A stretch of DNA of 64,000 nt from NCBI RefSeq assembly GCF_900258045.1, contig NZ_OGVD01000004.1, positions 496,001 to 560,000 of the forward strand. Reading direction: 5' to 3'. Positions 29,875 through 39,126 of the stretch are shown here, piece after piece. Positions within the stretch are counted from its first letter, which is position 1; the number at the start of each line of letters is the position of its first letter. The DNA is from Sphingorhabdus sp. EL138 (GTDB taxonomy: Bacteria; Pseudomonadota; Alphaproteobacteria; Sphingomonadales; Sphingomonadaceae). The notes under the pieces are model-generated. The model was not told where the DNA came from. It searched no databases and saw only the letters and a program-made list of their open reading frames with translations. Both the position numbers and the translations under genes were made by a program.

Positions 29875-31095
29875 TTATTTCCAGTTTTGCATTTCCGTTT
29901 CGAGATTGGAGCGAACCGCTTCAAAGAATTGTTCGGTTGTCATCCAGCTCTGATCCGGACCGATGAGGATCGCCAAATCCTTTGTCATGCTGCCGCTCTC
30001 CACGGTCTGGATACAGACTTTCTCAAGCGTTTCGGCAAAGCGCGTGACTTCTGGCGTATCGTCGAACTTGCCACGATAAATAAGGCCGCGGGTCCATGCG
30101 AAGATGGAGGCGATAGGATTGGTAGAGGTCGCTTTGCCTTCCTGATGCTGGCGATAGTGGCGCGTAACCGTGCCATGGGCCGCTTCTGCTTCCACGGTAT
30201 TGCCAGTTGGAGTCATCAACACTGACGTCATCAAACCAAGTGAACCAAAGCCCTGTGCAACCGTGTCGGACTGAACGTCACCATCATAATTTTTACAGGC
30301 CCAGACAAATTTGCCGCTCCATTTCATTGCGGCGGCGACCATGTCGTCGATCAGGCGATGTTCGTAGAGGATGTTCGCTTTTTCAAACTTATCCTTAAAC
30401 TCGGTTTCGAACACTTCCTCGAACAGGTCTTTGAAGCGTCCGTCATAGGCTTTCATGATCGTGTTCTTGGTGGAGAGATAGACAGGCCAGTTGCGATTAA
30501 GGCCATAATTCATGGAAGCACGGGCAAAGTCGCGGATGGAATCATCCAGATTATACATAGCCATCGCAACGCCAGGAGATGGGAACTGGAACACTTCCTC
30601 ATCGATCTTGGTGCCATCGTCACCGTCAAAAACCAGACGAAGCTTACCCGGGCCAGGGACTTTAAAGTCAGTTGCGCGATACTGGTCGCCAAAAGCGTGA
30701 CGGCCAACCACGATTGGGTCAGTCCAGCCCGGTACGAGCCGGGGCACATTATCAATTACGATTGGCTCACGGAAAACAACACCGCCAAGAATATTACGGA
30801 TGGTGCCATTTGGTGATTTCCACATCCGCTTGAGGTCGAATTCCTCGACCCGTGCTTCGTCTGGCGTGATGGTTGCACATTTTACGCCAACACCATGTTT
30901 GTTGATTGCATTGGCGGCATCAACCGTGATTTTGTCATTGGTATCATCGCGCACCTGTATGGCGAGATCATAATAATGCAGGTCAATGTCCAGATAAGGT
31001 TCGATCAGCTTTTCGCGAATCCATTGCCAGATGATCCGTGTCATCTCATCGCCATCAAGTTCGACGACCGGGTTTTTGACCTTAATTTTAGACAT
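29875..31095 (-). CDS. icd: NADP-dependent isocitrate dehydrogenase
   Basis: 406 residues from the ATG at 31095 (AGGAAAG upstream on the minus strand); an upstream in-frame extension to 31194 lacks family features. It oxidises isocitrate to 2-oxoglutarate in the TCA cycle. The start [20 protein letters not shown] and [17 protein letters not shown] (substrate-binding) are typical of the eukaryote-like, homodimeric IDH subfamily common in alphaproteobacteria. [20 protein letters not shown] and [11 protein letters not shown] complete the signature. Confidence 0.96.
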   Translation of the reverse strand: MSKIKVKNPVVELDGDEMTRIIWQWIREKLIEPYLDIDLHYYDLAIQVRDDTNDKITVDAANAINKHGVGVKCATITPDEARVEEFDLKRMWKSPNGTIRNILGGVVFREPIVIDNVPRLVPGWTDPIVVGRHAFGDQYRATDFKVPGPGKLRLVFDGDDGTKIDEEVFQFPSPGVAMAMYNLDDSIRDFARASMNYGLNRNWPVYLSTKNTIMKAYDGRFKDLFEEVFETEFKDKFEKANILYEHRLIDDMVAAAMKWSGKFVWACKNYDGDVQSDTVAQGFGSLGLMTSVLMTPTGNTVEAEAAHGTVTRHYRQHQEGKATSTNPIASIFAWTRGLIYRGKFDDTPEVTRFAETLEKVCIQTVESGSMTKDLAILIGPDQSWMTTEQFFEAVRSNLETEMQNWK

Positions 31096-31276
31096 AGAAA
31101 TTATTCTTTCCTGCAAGCAATGTTTATCGAAGCATTCGGTGGGAGGAATCCAAGATGACGATCTCTTAGCAAAGATCGCAATATGTTCAACCATCTGTTC
31201 AAAACTCTCGTCATTGATCCTGCAAAACTGCTGCAGGAGTATTGTCAGAGCAGGACACTGCTTCTAAGGAACATCC

Positions 31277-32011
31277 ATGGCGATAGAAAAATATTCAAAC
31301 AAAGGCCTTGGCGAAGCCAAATGGTCTTTTCCACCGGTCCACCCCGAAGGCCGCAAATTTGCGGTCATCTCGGCGGCCATTACTGCAGTCTTTGCTTTTT
31401 TCGCATGGGAAACGCTCGCATGGCCTATGGCCGGTGTTACCATCTGGGTGCTGGCCTTTTTCCGTGATCCGAAACGGGTCACGCCTCTGGATGATAAATA
31501 TATTGTTGCACCGGCGGACGGGCTGGTCAATTTGATCATGCCGGTGGTACCACCGCTGGAATTACAGGGTGAGGGCGGTCTCGGGGACGAGGAACTGATC
31601 CGCGTCTCAATCTTCATGAGCGTTTTTGACGTGCACATCAATCGCACGCCCATTGAAGGTACTGTGAAACGGCAGGCCTATATATCAGGCAAGTTCCTGA
31701 ACGCTGATCTTGATAAAGCTAGCGACGAAAACGAGCGCCAGCATTTCATGGTCGAACGCAATGATGGTCTGAAGGTTGGCTTTACCCAGATAGCTGGACT
31801 GGTCGCACGGCGGATCATGTCCTTCGTGAAAGAAGGCGATTTCGTTGCGGTCGGGCAGCGTATTGGCCTGATTCGTTTTGGTAGCCGCGTCGATGTTTAC
31901 CTGCCCAAGGGCACAACACCCAATGTGGTTTTGGGACAGCGGACCATTGCCGGAGAAACGGTTATTGCTGAAATCGGGCAAGTGAAAGAAATTGAAGGCA
32001 TTGGTCAATGA
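31277..32011 (+). CDS. psd: Phosphatidylserine decarboxylase (short proenzyme)
   Basis: 244 residues. It converts phosphatidylserine to phosphatidylethanolamine at the inner membrane. Hydrophobic segments lie at about 27-60. Self-cleavage at the Gly-Ser of [11 protein letters not shown] (Ser near 203) would create the pyruvoyl group and small alpha subunit. [16 protein letters not shown] is another family mark. It is followed after 35 bp by pssA, which makes its substrate, so the two form a PE synthesis unit. Confidence 0.95.
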   Translation: MAIEKYSNKGLGEAKWSFPPVHPEGRKFAVISAAITAVFAFFAWETLAWPMAGVTIWVLAFFRDPKRVTPLDDKYIVAPADGLVNLIMPVVPPLELQGEGGLGDEELIRVSIFMSVFDVHINRTPIEGTVKRQAYISGKFLNADLDKASDENERQHFMVERNDGLKVGFTQIAGLVARRIMSFVKEGDFVAVGQRIGLIRFGSRVDVYLPKGTTPNVVLGQRTIAGETVIAEIGQVKEIEGIGQ

Positions 32012-32046
32012 CGACCAAGGCAACTGTTCAGGACCCGCTCTAGTTA

Positions 32047-32841
32047 ATGGCAGATAATGAGCACACCAAACGACCGGAACGGGGTATATCGCTGCGAGCC
32101 TTTACACCGAACGCGGTGACTGCATTGGCGCTTTGCGTCGGTCTCAGCGGTGTGCGCTTTGCATTTCTGGAAAATTGGGTACTGGCTGCCGGCGCCGTTG
32201 TCCTGGCCGGCATATTGGACGGATTGGACGGGCGCATCGCCCGGTTATTGAATGCTCAAAGCCGTTTTGGTGCGGAACTCGATTCGCTTTCCGACGTGAT
32301 TGCTTTTGGCGTAACGCCAGCGCTTGTCATGTTTTTCTGGTCACTGCAGCATATGCCGCAATTTGGCTGGGTGATATCCCTGACCATGGCCGTGGGTTGT
32401 GCGTTACGGCTGGCCCGGTTCAACGCCCATATTGATGACGAGGATCAGCCGCACAAGTCGGCCGGGTTTTTAACCGGCATTCCAGCTCCGGTCGCTGCCG
32501 GTCTCGCCATGCTGCCCTTATATCTCTGGGTGATTACTGATCAGGAGCTGTTTCGCCATTATTTTGTGGTCGGACCATGGATTGTGCTCATCGCCTTCCT
32601 CATGATCTCCAACACAGCCACATACAGTTGGTCCTCACTTCGGTTGCGTAAGAATATCCGTCTGGAGGCTCTTGCAGGCTTCGCTCTGCTCGGTGTCGCG
32701 CTTATTAACAATCCGTGGATAACATTAAGTGTGATCAGTATCGGCTATATCGTTCTGATTCCGTTCAGCATCCGTGGCTACGCAAAGGTCAAGCGGCAGC
32801 GCGCAAAGGAACTGTTCGAACAGTCCGGCGGCGCGGGCTAG
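32047..32841 (+). CDS. pssA: CDP-diacylglycerol-serine O-phosphatidyltransferase
   Basis: 264 residues, multi-pass membrane protein. The CDP-alcohol phosphatidyltransferase motif D-G-x2-D-G-x-x-A-R-x8-G-x3-D-x3-D is seen in DGLDGRIARLLNAQSRFGAE followed by LDSLSD (about residues 58-83). It makes phosphatidylserine for Psd, encoded just upstream. It is the membrane-bound type II enzyme found in many alphaproteobacteria. Its last 53 bp overlap a small gene on the opposite strand. Confidence 0.95.
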   Translation: MADNEHTKRPERGISLRAFTPNAVTALALCVGLSGVRFAFLENWVLAAGAVVLAGILDGLDGRIARLLNAQSRFGAELDSLSDVIAFGVTPALVMFFWSLQHMPQFGWVISLTMAVGCALRLARFNAHIDDEDQPHKSAGFLTGIPAPVAAGLAMLPLYLWVITDQELFRHYFVVGPWIVLIAFLMISNTATYSWSSLRLRKNIRLEALAGFALLGVALINNPWITLSVISIGYIVLIPFSIRGYAKVKRQRAKELFEQSGGAG

Positions 32842-33031
32842 TCCGGCAAGCCTTGTTCGCTGGCCCACGATTGCGCTGCGAGACAGCCAGCGCACCGACG
32901 TTCTTCTCACCAAGTTCCGCAACTATCACGGCCATTATCTTGTCCTGATAAGTATGAAACATCATCCCGATGGTCAGAACTGCGCCAATCAAGGCGAGGG
33001 CAAAAAAGGTGGCAATAGCGAATGTCAGCAT
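32789..33031 (-). CDS. Small single-pass membrane protein, predicted SOS-induced
   Basis: 80 residues; I do not recognise the family. Residues 3-25 form one strong hydrophobic helix (start MLTFAIATFFALALIGAV), followed by a polar helix with HTYQDKIMAVIVAELGEK and a very basic tail (nine Arg/Lys in the last 30 residues), so the C-terminus is predicted cytoplasmic. The last 18 codons are antisense to the end of pssA, so that part may be shaped by overlap. A LexA box sits 37 bp upstream within a promoter-like TTGACA-N17-CATTAA. A small LexA-controlled membrane protein recalls Caulobacter SidA, a 29-residue SOS division inhibitor, but no homology is claimed. That it is a gene at all is probable, not certain. 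Confidence 0.6.
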   Translation of the reverse strand: MLTFAIATFFALALIGAVLTIGMMFHTYQDKIMAVIVAELGEKNVGALAVSQRNRGPANKACRTSPRRRTVRTVPLRAAA

Positions 33032-33063
33032 GTCAAAATCCCGTATGTTCTTTCTATGAACCT

Positions 33064-33092
33064 TTAATGTTCTAAATATGTTCTCTTGTCAA
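33064..33092 (-). promoter_or_regulatory. Promoter-like element with embedded LexA box
   Basis: On the minus strand TTGACA (33092-33087), 17-bp spacer, CATTAA (33069-33064). The spacer carries the LexA box. The -35 is perfect; the -10 is poor. Confidence 0.55.
33069..33083. promoter_or_regulatory. Second LexA (SOS) box
   Basis: GTTC-TAAATAT-GTTC is an exact match to the alphaproteobacterial consensus, 37 bp upstream of the small membrane protein and within its promoter spacer. By chance about two such exact matches are expected on both strands of a 64-kb window, so placement, not sequence alone, supports it. Confidence 0.7.
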
Positions 33093-33309
33093 ATATTATC
33101 TGAAACGTGCTTGAAATACGCATCAAGTGGCGAAAAGGTTACATCCTGCTGCTGATGCGGAAGTCTCGGAGCCAGGGTAGCTCACGACCTTTCAAGTTGT
33201 ACGATGGTCAGGCTTAGCCTGTTTTCAAAGGTCCGATCTTATCCAATTACATAATGGTCTTCCGTTTCATCCCCTCTATGATCGGCCGGTCGAAAGAGAG
33301 AGAGTGTGA

Positions 33310-33708
33310 ATGCCGGTAGACCCTTATATCTATGTAGTTATCGTCAGCGCGCTCGCGCTGCTGGCTTACTATTTCACTCTGCTGATGGCTGGTTTGGCGC
33401 GGGGCAGGTTCAAAATTGAAGCGCCATCGCACAGCGGCCCTCCGGAATATGAACGCTATGTTCGTGCCCATCATAATACACTTGAGCATCTGGTTCTGTT
33501 CCTGCCCGGGTTGTGGCTCTTCGCTTACGCGGTCAACCCGGTCTGGGCTGCCGGGATTGGACTAGTCTGGCCCGTCATGCGCGTGGGCTATGCCTTGGGT
33601 TATCATAGGGCATCGGAAAAGCGGTTGCTGTGGATTTACCTCAGCATGCCGCCCATATACATTTTTGTTCTGGGCTCGCTTATCGGCGGCCTGATGCAGG
33701 CAATCTGA
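33310..33708 (+). CDS. MAPEG family membrane protein
   Basis: 132 residues with four membrane helices (about 5-30, 58-80, 82-98, 108-130). The loop RVYVRAHHNTLEHL-like pattern, here YERYVRAHHNTLEHLVLFLP, carries the Arg/Asn/Glu features of MAPEG proteins (membrane-associated eicosanoid and glutathione metabolism). A glutathione-dependent role is possible but not shown. It is directly upstream of the amidohydrolase gene (2-bp gap), so they are probably co-transcribed. Confidence 0.85.
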   Translation: MPVDPYIYVVIVSALALLAYYFTLLMAGLARGRFKIEAPSHSGPPEYERYVRAHHNTLEHLVLFLPGLWLFAYAVNPVWAAGIGLVWPVMRVGYALGYHRASEKRLLWIYLSMPPIYIFVLGSLIGGLMQAI

Positions 33709-33710
33709 GG

Positions 33711-35426
33711 ATGAGAGAGATGACTATGGAACATGATCTGGTGATCCGGGGAGGTACTATTGCCGATGGCAGTGGCGGCGCGCTTATTGAAGGTGACATA
33801 GCTGTTTCCGATGGTAAAATCTCTGCCATAGGAGAGGTAACCGGTAGTGGCCGCGAAGAAATTGATGCCACTGACCGGATTGTGACGCCGGGTTTTATCG
33901 ATGTGCATACCCATTATGATGGCCAGTGCATCTGGGCGGAAGAATTAAGTCCTTCATCCTCGCACGGCGTAACAACCGCGGTAATGGGTAATTGCGGTGT
34001 CGGGTTCGCTCCTTGCCGAAAAGACGACCATGATCTGCTGATCAATGTCATGGAAGGGGTGGAGGATATACCCGGTGTCGTGATGGCGGATGGCTTGCCA
34101 TGGAACTGGGAAACATTTCCGGAATATCTGGATACTGTGGCGAAGGGCAAACGCGATATTGATGTCGCCGCTTATCTGCCGCATTCGCCGCTCCGGGTTT
34201 ATGCCATGGCCGAGCGCGGCGCTTCGCGAGAACCGGCCAATGACGACGATCTGGCGCTTATGCGCAAGCTGTCTAAGGAAGCAATTGAAGCCGGCGCGCT
34301 GGGTTTTGCCACTTCACGATTGTCGATACACAAAACGGCGGATGGCGGAAGTATTCCGACATTTGAAGCTGATGTTCAGGAGCTGGAAGCGATTTGTGGC
34401 GGAATGGCCGATGCCGGGGCAGGTACATTTCAGGTCGTGCTCGATGCCTTTGTTGGCTGGGACAAAGAGTATAAGGTGATCGAGCGGGTGGTCGAGGCGA
34501 GCGGCCGACCTGCCACCTTTACATTGGCCTCGGGGAATGATGGCCCGCCACGCTGGCGCAAGGTGCTCGACATGATCGATCAAACCAATGCCAGCGGCGG
34601 CAAAGCCACGGCGCAGATCATGCCCCGTCCGATTGGCTTGATCGCGGGCCTGGAACTGACGGTGCATCCGTTCGTGCTTTGCCCGAGTTGGTCCAAAATT
34701 GCCGACTTGTCTGTTGAGGAGCAGGTCGCTGCGATGCGCGATCCGGAGTTGCGGGAAGCCCTGATCACTGAAGACTTTGAAAAAGGCCACCCGTTTAACG
34801 AGCTCGCCCGGGACTGGAACTGGCTGTTCCCGCTGGACGATCCGCCAGATTATGCCCCGCCAAAGGAAATGAGCATGGCTGGGCAGGCAAAGGCGAAAGG
34901 CTGCTCGCCTCAGGAAATCGCCTATGACCGGCTGTTGGAAACCGAGGGCAAAGGGTTGTTTCTTGCTGCGCTGGGCAATTATGAGGATGCGACGCTCGAT
35001 AGCGCGCATGAAATGCTCAGTCATCCGCATTGTATCCCAGGCCTTGGCGATGGCGGCGCGCATTATGGCGCAATCTGCGATGCGAGCTATTCAACCTTTT
35101 TGCTGACGCAATTTGTTCAAAATCCGGGAGATCTGCGTTTTGACCTTGCCGAGGCGGTACATATGCTGTCGCACAAAGCGGCCAAAGCGGTCGGGCTGCC
35201 GGAGCGTGGCTTGCTGAAGCCGGGGGCCAAGGCTGATATCAATGTCATCAACCTGGACGGCTTGAAACTACACCTGCCTGAAATCGTACGTGATCTGCCG
35301 GCGGGTGGTCAACGCCTTCATCAGCGCGCGACCGGTTATGATGCTACCATTGTTTCAGGGGAAGTGATCCGTCGATTTGATGAATCAACGGGCGCAAGGC
35401 CCGGACAGCTGATCAGGAACGCTTAA
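33711..35426 (+). CDS. Amidohydrolase, N-acyl-D-amino-acid deacylase-like
   Basis: 571 residues from the ATG at 33711; in-frame ATGs at 33720 and 33726 are also possible. The beta-strand start HDLVIRGGTIADGSG and the metal motif DVHTHYDGQ are of the amidohydrolase superfamily, and GNCGVGFAP is typical of the D-aminoacylase branch. The C-terminus has HKAAKAVGLPERGLLKPGAKADINV, a returning beta-sandwich typical of the family. Signal peptide is absent, so it is cytoplasmic. Hydrolysis of an N-acyl-D-amino acid or a cyclic amide is likely; the true substrate is unknown. Confidence 0.88.
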   Translation: MREMTMEHDLVIRGGTIADGSGGALIEGDIAVSDGKISAIGEVTGSGREEIDATDRIVTPGFIDVHTHYDGQCIWAEELSPSSSHGVTTAVMGNCGVGFAPCRKDDHDLLINVMEGVEDIPGVVMADGLPWNWETFPEYLDTVAKGKRDIDVAAYLPHSPLRVYAMAERGASREPANDDDLALMRKLSKEAIEAGALGFATSRLSIHKTADGGSIPTFEADVQELEAICGGMADAGAGTFQVVLDAFVGWDKEYKVIERVVEASGRPATFTLASGNDGPPRWRKVLDMIDQTNASGGKATAQIMPRPIGLIAGLELTVHPFVLCPSWSKIADLSVEEQVAAMRDPELREALITEDFEKGHPFNELARDWNWLFPLDDPPDYAPPKEMSMAGQAKAKGCSPQEIAYDRLLETEGKGLFLAALGNYEDATLDSAHEMLSHPHCIPGLGDGGAHYGAICDASYSTFLLTQFVQNPGDLRFDLAEAVHMLSHKAAKAVGLPERGLLKPGAKADINVINLDGLKLHLPEIVRDLPAGGQRLHQRATGYDATIVSGEVIRRFDESTGARPGQLIRNA

Positions 35427-35537
35427 CAGCGAAGATAGATCAATCTGTCCAGTCCTGCCGCGTTTCCGAAGTTTAGGCTTGCATTTCGCGCCGCATCGCT
35501 CTAACGGCACGCTCATTCCACATGGAAAGCGCTCATA

Positions 35538-35553
35538 CCGGTGCTGATACCGG
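35538..35553 (+). promoter_or_regulatory. Small hairpin in the rpsB leader
   Basis: CCGGT-GCTGAT-ACCGG, a 5-bp stem about 60 bp before the rpsB start. rpsB leaders can be bound by S2 for autoregulation in other bacteria; whether this stem does so is unknown. Confidence 0.3.
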
Positions 35554-35614
35554 CCTTTCAGGTCGTTTGAGGTTCTCAGCTTTCCAGAGGCATAACCGGA
35601 TAAGGAGAAATATT

Positions 35615-36649
35615 ATGGCGGCCCCTGTCGTCACCCTACAGCAATTGATTGAAGCCGGATCGCATTTCGGCCACCAGACCCACCGCTGGAATCCAAAGAT
35701 GAAACCGTACATCTTTGGAGCCCGTAACGGCGTCCACATTCTTGACCTTTCGCAGAGCGTTCCTTTGTTCGCTCGCGCGCTTGATTTCATTGCAAATGCA
35801 GTGTCTTCCGGCGGCAAGGTCCTTTTCGTTGGTACCAAGCGTCAGGCACAAGAGCCTATCGCAGAAGCAGCCCGTGCAAGCGGACAACATTTCGTCAACC
35901 ATCGCTGGCTCGGCGGCATGCTGACCAACTGGAAAACCATTTCCAACTCGATCCGCCGGATGAAGACGCTCGAAGAGCAGCTTTCCGGTGACATGGCTGG
36001 CTTCACCAAGAAAGAAGCCCTGCAGATGACGCGTGAGCGCGACAAGCTGGAACTGTCTTTGGGCGGTATCCGCGACATGGGCGGTATTCCCGACGTGATG
36101 TTCGTGATTGACGCCAACAAGGAAGAGCTCGCGATTAAAGAAGCCAATGTTCTTGGTATTCCGGTTGTGGCGATCCTCGATTCTAACGTCGACCCCAGCA
36201 ACATCGCTTTCCCGGTACCGGGCAATGATGACGCGGCGCGCGCCATTCGTCTTTACTGCGAATCCGTGGCTGCAGCTGCGACCAAAGGCGGCCAGGAAGC
36301 GGCTGTGGCATCTGGTAAGGATTTGGGCGCCGAAGTGGCTCCTCCGGTAGAAGCCATTGTTTCCAGCGAAGCCAATGCAAGTGCAATGGCCGCTGGTGAA
36401 GCGGCTGCAGTTGCAGAGATGGAAGCGGCACCGGCTGAAGCGCCTGCGGCTGAAGAAGCTCCTGCTGCAGCAGAAAAACCGGCAGAAGAAAAGCCTGCTG
36501 AAGAAGCAAAAGCTCCTGCCAAAAAACCAGCTGCCAAAAAGGCACCAGCCAAGAAAGCAGCTGCAAAAAAGGCACCAGCCAAGAAAGCGCCAGCTAAAAA
36601 AGCTGCCGCTAAAAAGGACGACGACAAGAAAGCCGACGAAAAGGCCTAA
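35615..36649 (+). CDS. rpsB: 30S ribosomal protein S2 with long C-terminal extension
   Basis: 344 residues from the ATG at 35615 (AAGGAG upstream). The core (about 1-225) is a normal S2: [31 protein letters not shown] and [14 protein letters not shown]. Typical bacterial S2 has about 240 residues; here about 110 extra residues follow, first Ala/Glu-rich, then a Lys/Ala/Pro repeat tract from about 303 ([20 protein letters not shown] type). The repeats resemble the RNase E tail in this window and histone-H1-like tails. It leads the rpsB-tsf-pyrH-frr cluster. Confidence 0.96.
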   Translation: MAAPVVTLQQLIEAGSHFGHQTHRWNPKMKPYIFGARNGVHILDLSQSVPLFARALDFIANAVSSGGKVLFVGTKRQAQEPIAEAARASGQHFVNHRWLGGMLTNWKTISNSIRRMKTLEEQLSGDMAGFTKKEALQMTRERDKLELSLGGIRDMGGIPDVMFVIDANKEELAIKEANVLGIPVVAILDSNVDPSNIAFPVPGNDDAARAIRLYCESVAAAATKGGQEAAVASGKDLGAEVAPPVEAIVSSEANASAMAAGEAAAVAEMEAAPAEAPAAEEAPAAAEKPAEEKPAEEAKAPAKKPAAKKAPAKKAAAKKAPAKKAPAKKAAAKKDDDKKADEKA

Positions 36650-36665
36650 GCTTGAAGCGTCTTGG

Positions 36666-36686
36666 TGCGGTCATATATTGACCGCA
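36666..36686 (+). terminator. Hairpin between rpsB and tsf (first)
   Basis: TGCGGTCA/TGACCGCA, an 8-bp perfect stem with 5-nt loop, 17 bp after the rpsB stop. No T-run follows; it may protect or pause the transcript. Confidence 0.5.
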
Positions 36687-36698
36687 TAGGAAAATGGC

Positions 36699-36727
36699 GG
36701 GGCGGCATAGGTGCTGCCCCTTCATTT
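36699..36727 (+). terminator. Hairpin with T-rich tail between rpsB and tsf (second)
   Basis: A 9-bp stem (36699-36707 with 36712-36720, one G-U pair, 4-nt loop), followed by TTCATTTTATT. It looks like an intrinsic terminator or attenuator that would partly separate tsf from rpsB. Confidence 0.6.
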
Positions 36728-36774
36728 TATTAGAAGCATTACATTCTCACACACGAAATTGAGGAACTAGGAAC

Positions 36775-37698
36775 ATGGCTATTACAGCAGCAGCAGTGAA
36801 AGAACTGCGTGAGCGCACCGGCGCTGGCATGATGGATTGCAAAAAAGCATTGAACGAAACAAATGGTGACGTGGAAGCAGCGGTTGATTTGCTGCGCACC
36901 AAGGGCCTTGCTGCCGCTCAGAAGAAATCTAGCCGTACCGCGGCTGAAGGCCTTGTCGGCGTGGCCGTATCCGGTACCAAAGGCGTTGCTGTTGAAGTGA
37001 ACAGTGAAACCGACTTTGTTGCCAAGAATGACCAGTTCCAAGCCTTTGTAACCGGCGTGACCGAAGTTGCATTGGGTCTGGGCAGCGATGATGTCGAAGC
37101 TCTGGCAGCAGCAGACTATCCTGCTGGCGGTACGGTTCAGGACACTCTGACCAACAATATCGCAACCATCGGTGAAAACCAGGCGATCCGCCGGATGAAA
37201 ACCGTTGCGGTCAGCAGCGGTACCGTTGTGCCTTATGTCCATAATGCCGTGACGCCTACAATGGGCAAAATCGGCGTGCTGGTCGCGCTGGAAAGCACCG
37301 CCGGCGCTGACGTTCTGGAGCCGCTCGGTAAACAGATCGCCATGCATATTGCTGCGGCCTTCCCATTGGCGTTGAACGCTGATGGTCTGGATCAGGACAT
37401 GCTGGAGCGCGAGCGCGCAATTGCCGCTGAAAAAGCCGCTGAATCCGGCAAGCCAGCGAATATCGTCGAGAAAATGGTCGACGGCGCGATGGCGAAATTT
37501 GCTAAAGAAAACGCGCTGCTCAGCCAGATTTTCGTCATGGACAATAAAACGCCAATCGCTCAGGTCGTCGAGCAAGCTGGCAAGGATGCTGGCGCTGAAA
37601 TCAAGCTGATCGAATATGTTCGCTTCCAGCTTGGCGAAGGTATCGAGAAGAAAGAAGAAGATTTTGCAGCGGAAGTGGCTGCAACGCTCGGAAGCTAA
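36775..37698 (+). CDS. tsf: Translation elongation factor Ts
   Basis: 307 residues. It exchanges GDP for GTP on EF-Tu. The N-terminal UBA-like domain has [21 protein letters not shown], and the dimerisation core has [16 protein letters not shown] (EF-Tu contact). The length is slightly above E. coli (283), normal for alphaproteobacteria. Two hairpins precede and two follow it. Confidence 0.97.
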   Translation: MAITAAAVKELRERTGAGMMDCKKALNETNGDVEAAVDLLRTKGLAAAQKKSSRTAAEGLVGVAVSGTKGVAVEVNSETDFVAKNDQFQAFVTGVTEVALGLGSDDVEALAAADYPAGGTVQDTLTNNIATIGENQAIRRMKTVAVSSGTVVPYVHNAVTPTMGKIGVLVALESTAGADVLEPLGKQIAMHIAAAFPLALNADGLDQDMLERERAIAAEKAAESGKPANIVEKMVDGAMAKFAKENALLSQIFVMDNKTPIAQVVEQAGKDAGAEIKLIEYVRFQLGEGIEKKEEDFAAEVAATLGS

Positions 37699-37709
37699 AC
37701 AACCAAATT

Positions 37710-37734
37710 TGCGTCCAAATATCAGTTGGACGCA
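37710..37734 (+). terminator. Hairpin after tsf (first)
   Basis: TGCGTCCAA/TTGGACGCA, a 9-bp perfect stem with a 7-nt loop, starting 11 bp after the tsf stop, followed by TTAACA. Confidence 0.6.
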
Positions 37735-37747
37735 TTAACACTTGGCG

Positions 37748-37781
37748 CAATGGCGCGGACTATCTATGGTCTGCGCCATTG
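37748..37781 (+). terminator. Hairpin after tsf (second)
   Basis: A 13-bp stem with one mismatch (37748-37760 with 37769-37781, 8-nt loop), followed by TCGTATTTGG. It is 45 bp before pyrH, so it may attenuate transcription into pyrH. Confidence 0.55.
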
Positions 37782-37826
37782 TCGTATTTGGTGCTGATAC
37801 ATGACAGTTAGCGGGATGGAGTTTGC

Positions 37827-38549
37827 ATGAAAAGACCAGCGTTTAAGCGCATTTTGCTGAAGCTTTCTGGCGAGGCGTTGATGGGGTCCGGAGAATTCGG
37901 AATCGATCCGGAAACGGTGAATCGGATCGCGGCCGAAGTGAAGTCTGCGAAAGAAGCGGGTTATGAGTTATGTCTGGTCGTCGGCGGCGGGAACATATTC
38001 CGCGGACTGGCGGCAGCGGCTAAAGGTTTCGATAGGACCAGCGCGGACTATATGGGCATGCTGGCCACAGTAATGAATGCGCTTGCCGTGCAAAATGCGC
38101 TCGAACAAATGGGGTGTGACACACGGGTTTTGTCAGCCATTCCAATGGCAAGCGTTTGCGAGCCCTATATTCGCCGCAAAGCAGTCCGGCATCTCGAAAA
38201 AGGCCGAATCGTTATATTCGCGGCCGGCACCGGCAACCCGTATTTTACGACCGATACAGCCGCGGCCTTGCGCGCGGCGGAAATGGGCTGTGAAGCTCTG
38301 TTTAAAGGGACTAGCGTGGACGGTGTCTATGACGCTGATCCGAAAACCAATCCGGATGCGACGCGCTATGATGCGCTGAGCTTCGATCAGGTGCTGACCG
38401 ATAATTTGAAGGTTATGGATGCCAGTGCTGTAGCGCTGTGCCGTGAAAATAATATTCCGATTGTTGTTTTTACCATCCGTGAGCAAGGCAATCTGGCGAC
38501 TGTCCTTGGCGGTGGCGGTACGGCGACCATCGTCGGTGCAACAGAATAG
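37827..38549 (+). CDS. pyrH: Uridylate kinase
   Basis: 240 residues. It phosphorylates UMP to UDP. The amino-acid-kinase fold is seen in [23 protein letters not shown], and the ATP/UMP-binding [22 protein letters not shown]. It is cytosolic and usually hexameric, activated by GTP. It lies in the conserved tsf-pyrH-frr-uppS order. Confidence 0.97.
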   Translation: MKRPAFKRILLKLSGEALMGSGEFGIDPETVNRIAAEVKSAKEAGYELCLVVGGGNIFRGLAAAAKGFDRTSADYMGMLATVMNALAVQNALEQMGCDTRVLSAIPMASVCEPYIRRKAVRHLEKGRIVIFAAGTGNPYFTTDTAAALRAAEMGCEALFKGTSVDGVYDADPKTNPDATRYDALSFDQVLTDNLKVMDASAVALCRENNIPIVVFTIREQGNLATVLGGGGTATIVGATE

Positions 38550-38568
38550 ATATTGGGAGAATTGAGCG

Positions 38569-39126
38569 ATGGCACAATATGATAAAGGCAGCCTTGAAAA
38601 GCGGATGAGTGCTTCTCTTGAGGCTTTGAAGCATGATCTGAGCGGACTACGGACAGGGCGTGCCAACACGGCGTTGCTCGATAGCATAACGGTAGAAGTT
38701 TATGGCGCAAAGATGCCGCTCAACCAGGTGGCAACAGTGTCCGTGCCAGAGCCCCGCATGCTGTCTATTCAAGTCTGGGACAAGGGCAATATTCAGCCGG
38801 TGGAAAAAGCCGTACGGTCCGCGGGATTGGGTCTTAATCCTATGGTTGATGGTCCCAATATCCGGCTGCCCATTCCCGACCTGACCGAAGAGCGCCGTAA
38901 GGAGCTGGCCAAGATGACTGGTCAGTTTGCTGAAAAAGCACGGATTGCAATCCGCAATGTCCGGCGCGACGGCATGGATGACATCAAAGCCGATGAGAAT
39001 AAGAAGGAAATCGGTGAAGATGACAAGAAACGGTTGGAGACAGAGGTTCAAAAACTGACCGACCAGATGATCGAAGAAGCAGACAAGCTGTCATCTGCCA
39101 AAGAACAGGAAATCCTCACGCAGTGA
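38569..39126 (+). CDS. frr: Ribosome recycling factor
   Basis: 185 residues, the usual length. With EF-G it splits post-termination ribosomes. LSGLRTGRANTALLDSITVEVYG and the three-helix bundle end (EEADKLSSAKEQEILTQ) are typical. The GGGAG ribosome site precedes the ATG. Its stop overlaps the uppS GTG start by 4 nt. Confidence 0.97.
   Translation: MAQYDKGSLEKRMSASLEALKHDLSGLRTGRANTALLDSITVEVYGAKMPLNQVATVSVPEPRMLSIQVWDKGNIQPVEKAVRSAGLGLNPMVDGPNIRLPIPDLTEERRKELAKMTGQFAEKARIAIRNVRRDGMDDIKADENKKEIGEDDKKRLETEVQKLTDQMIEEADKLSSAKEQEILTQ

Noticed and set aside
31185-31200. GTTC ... GTTC upstream of icd resembling a LexA box
   Set aside because: The spacer is 8 bp, not the required 7, and the next gene is an ordinary TCA enzyme.
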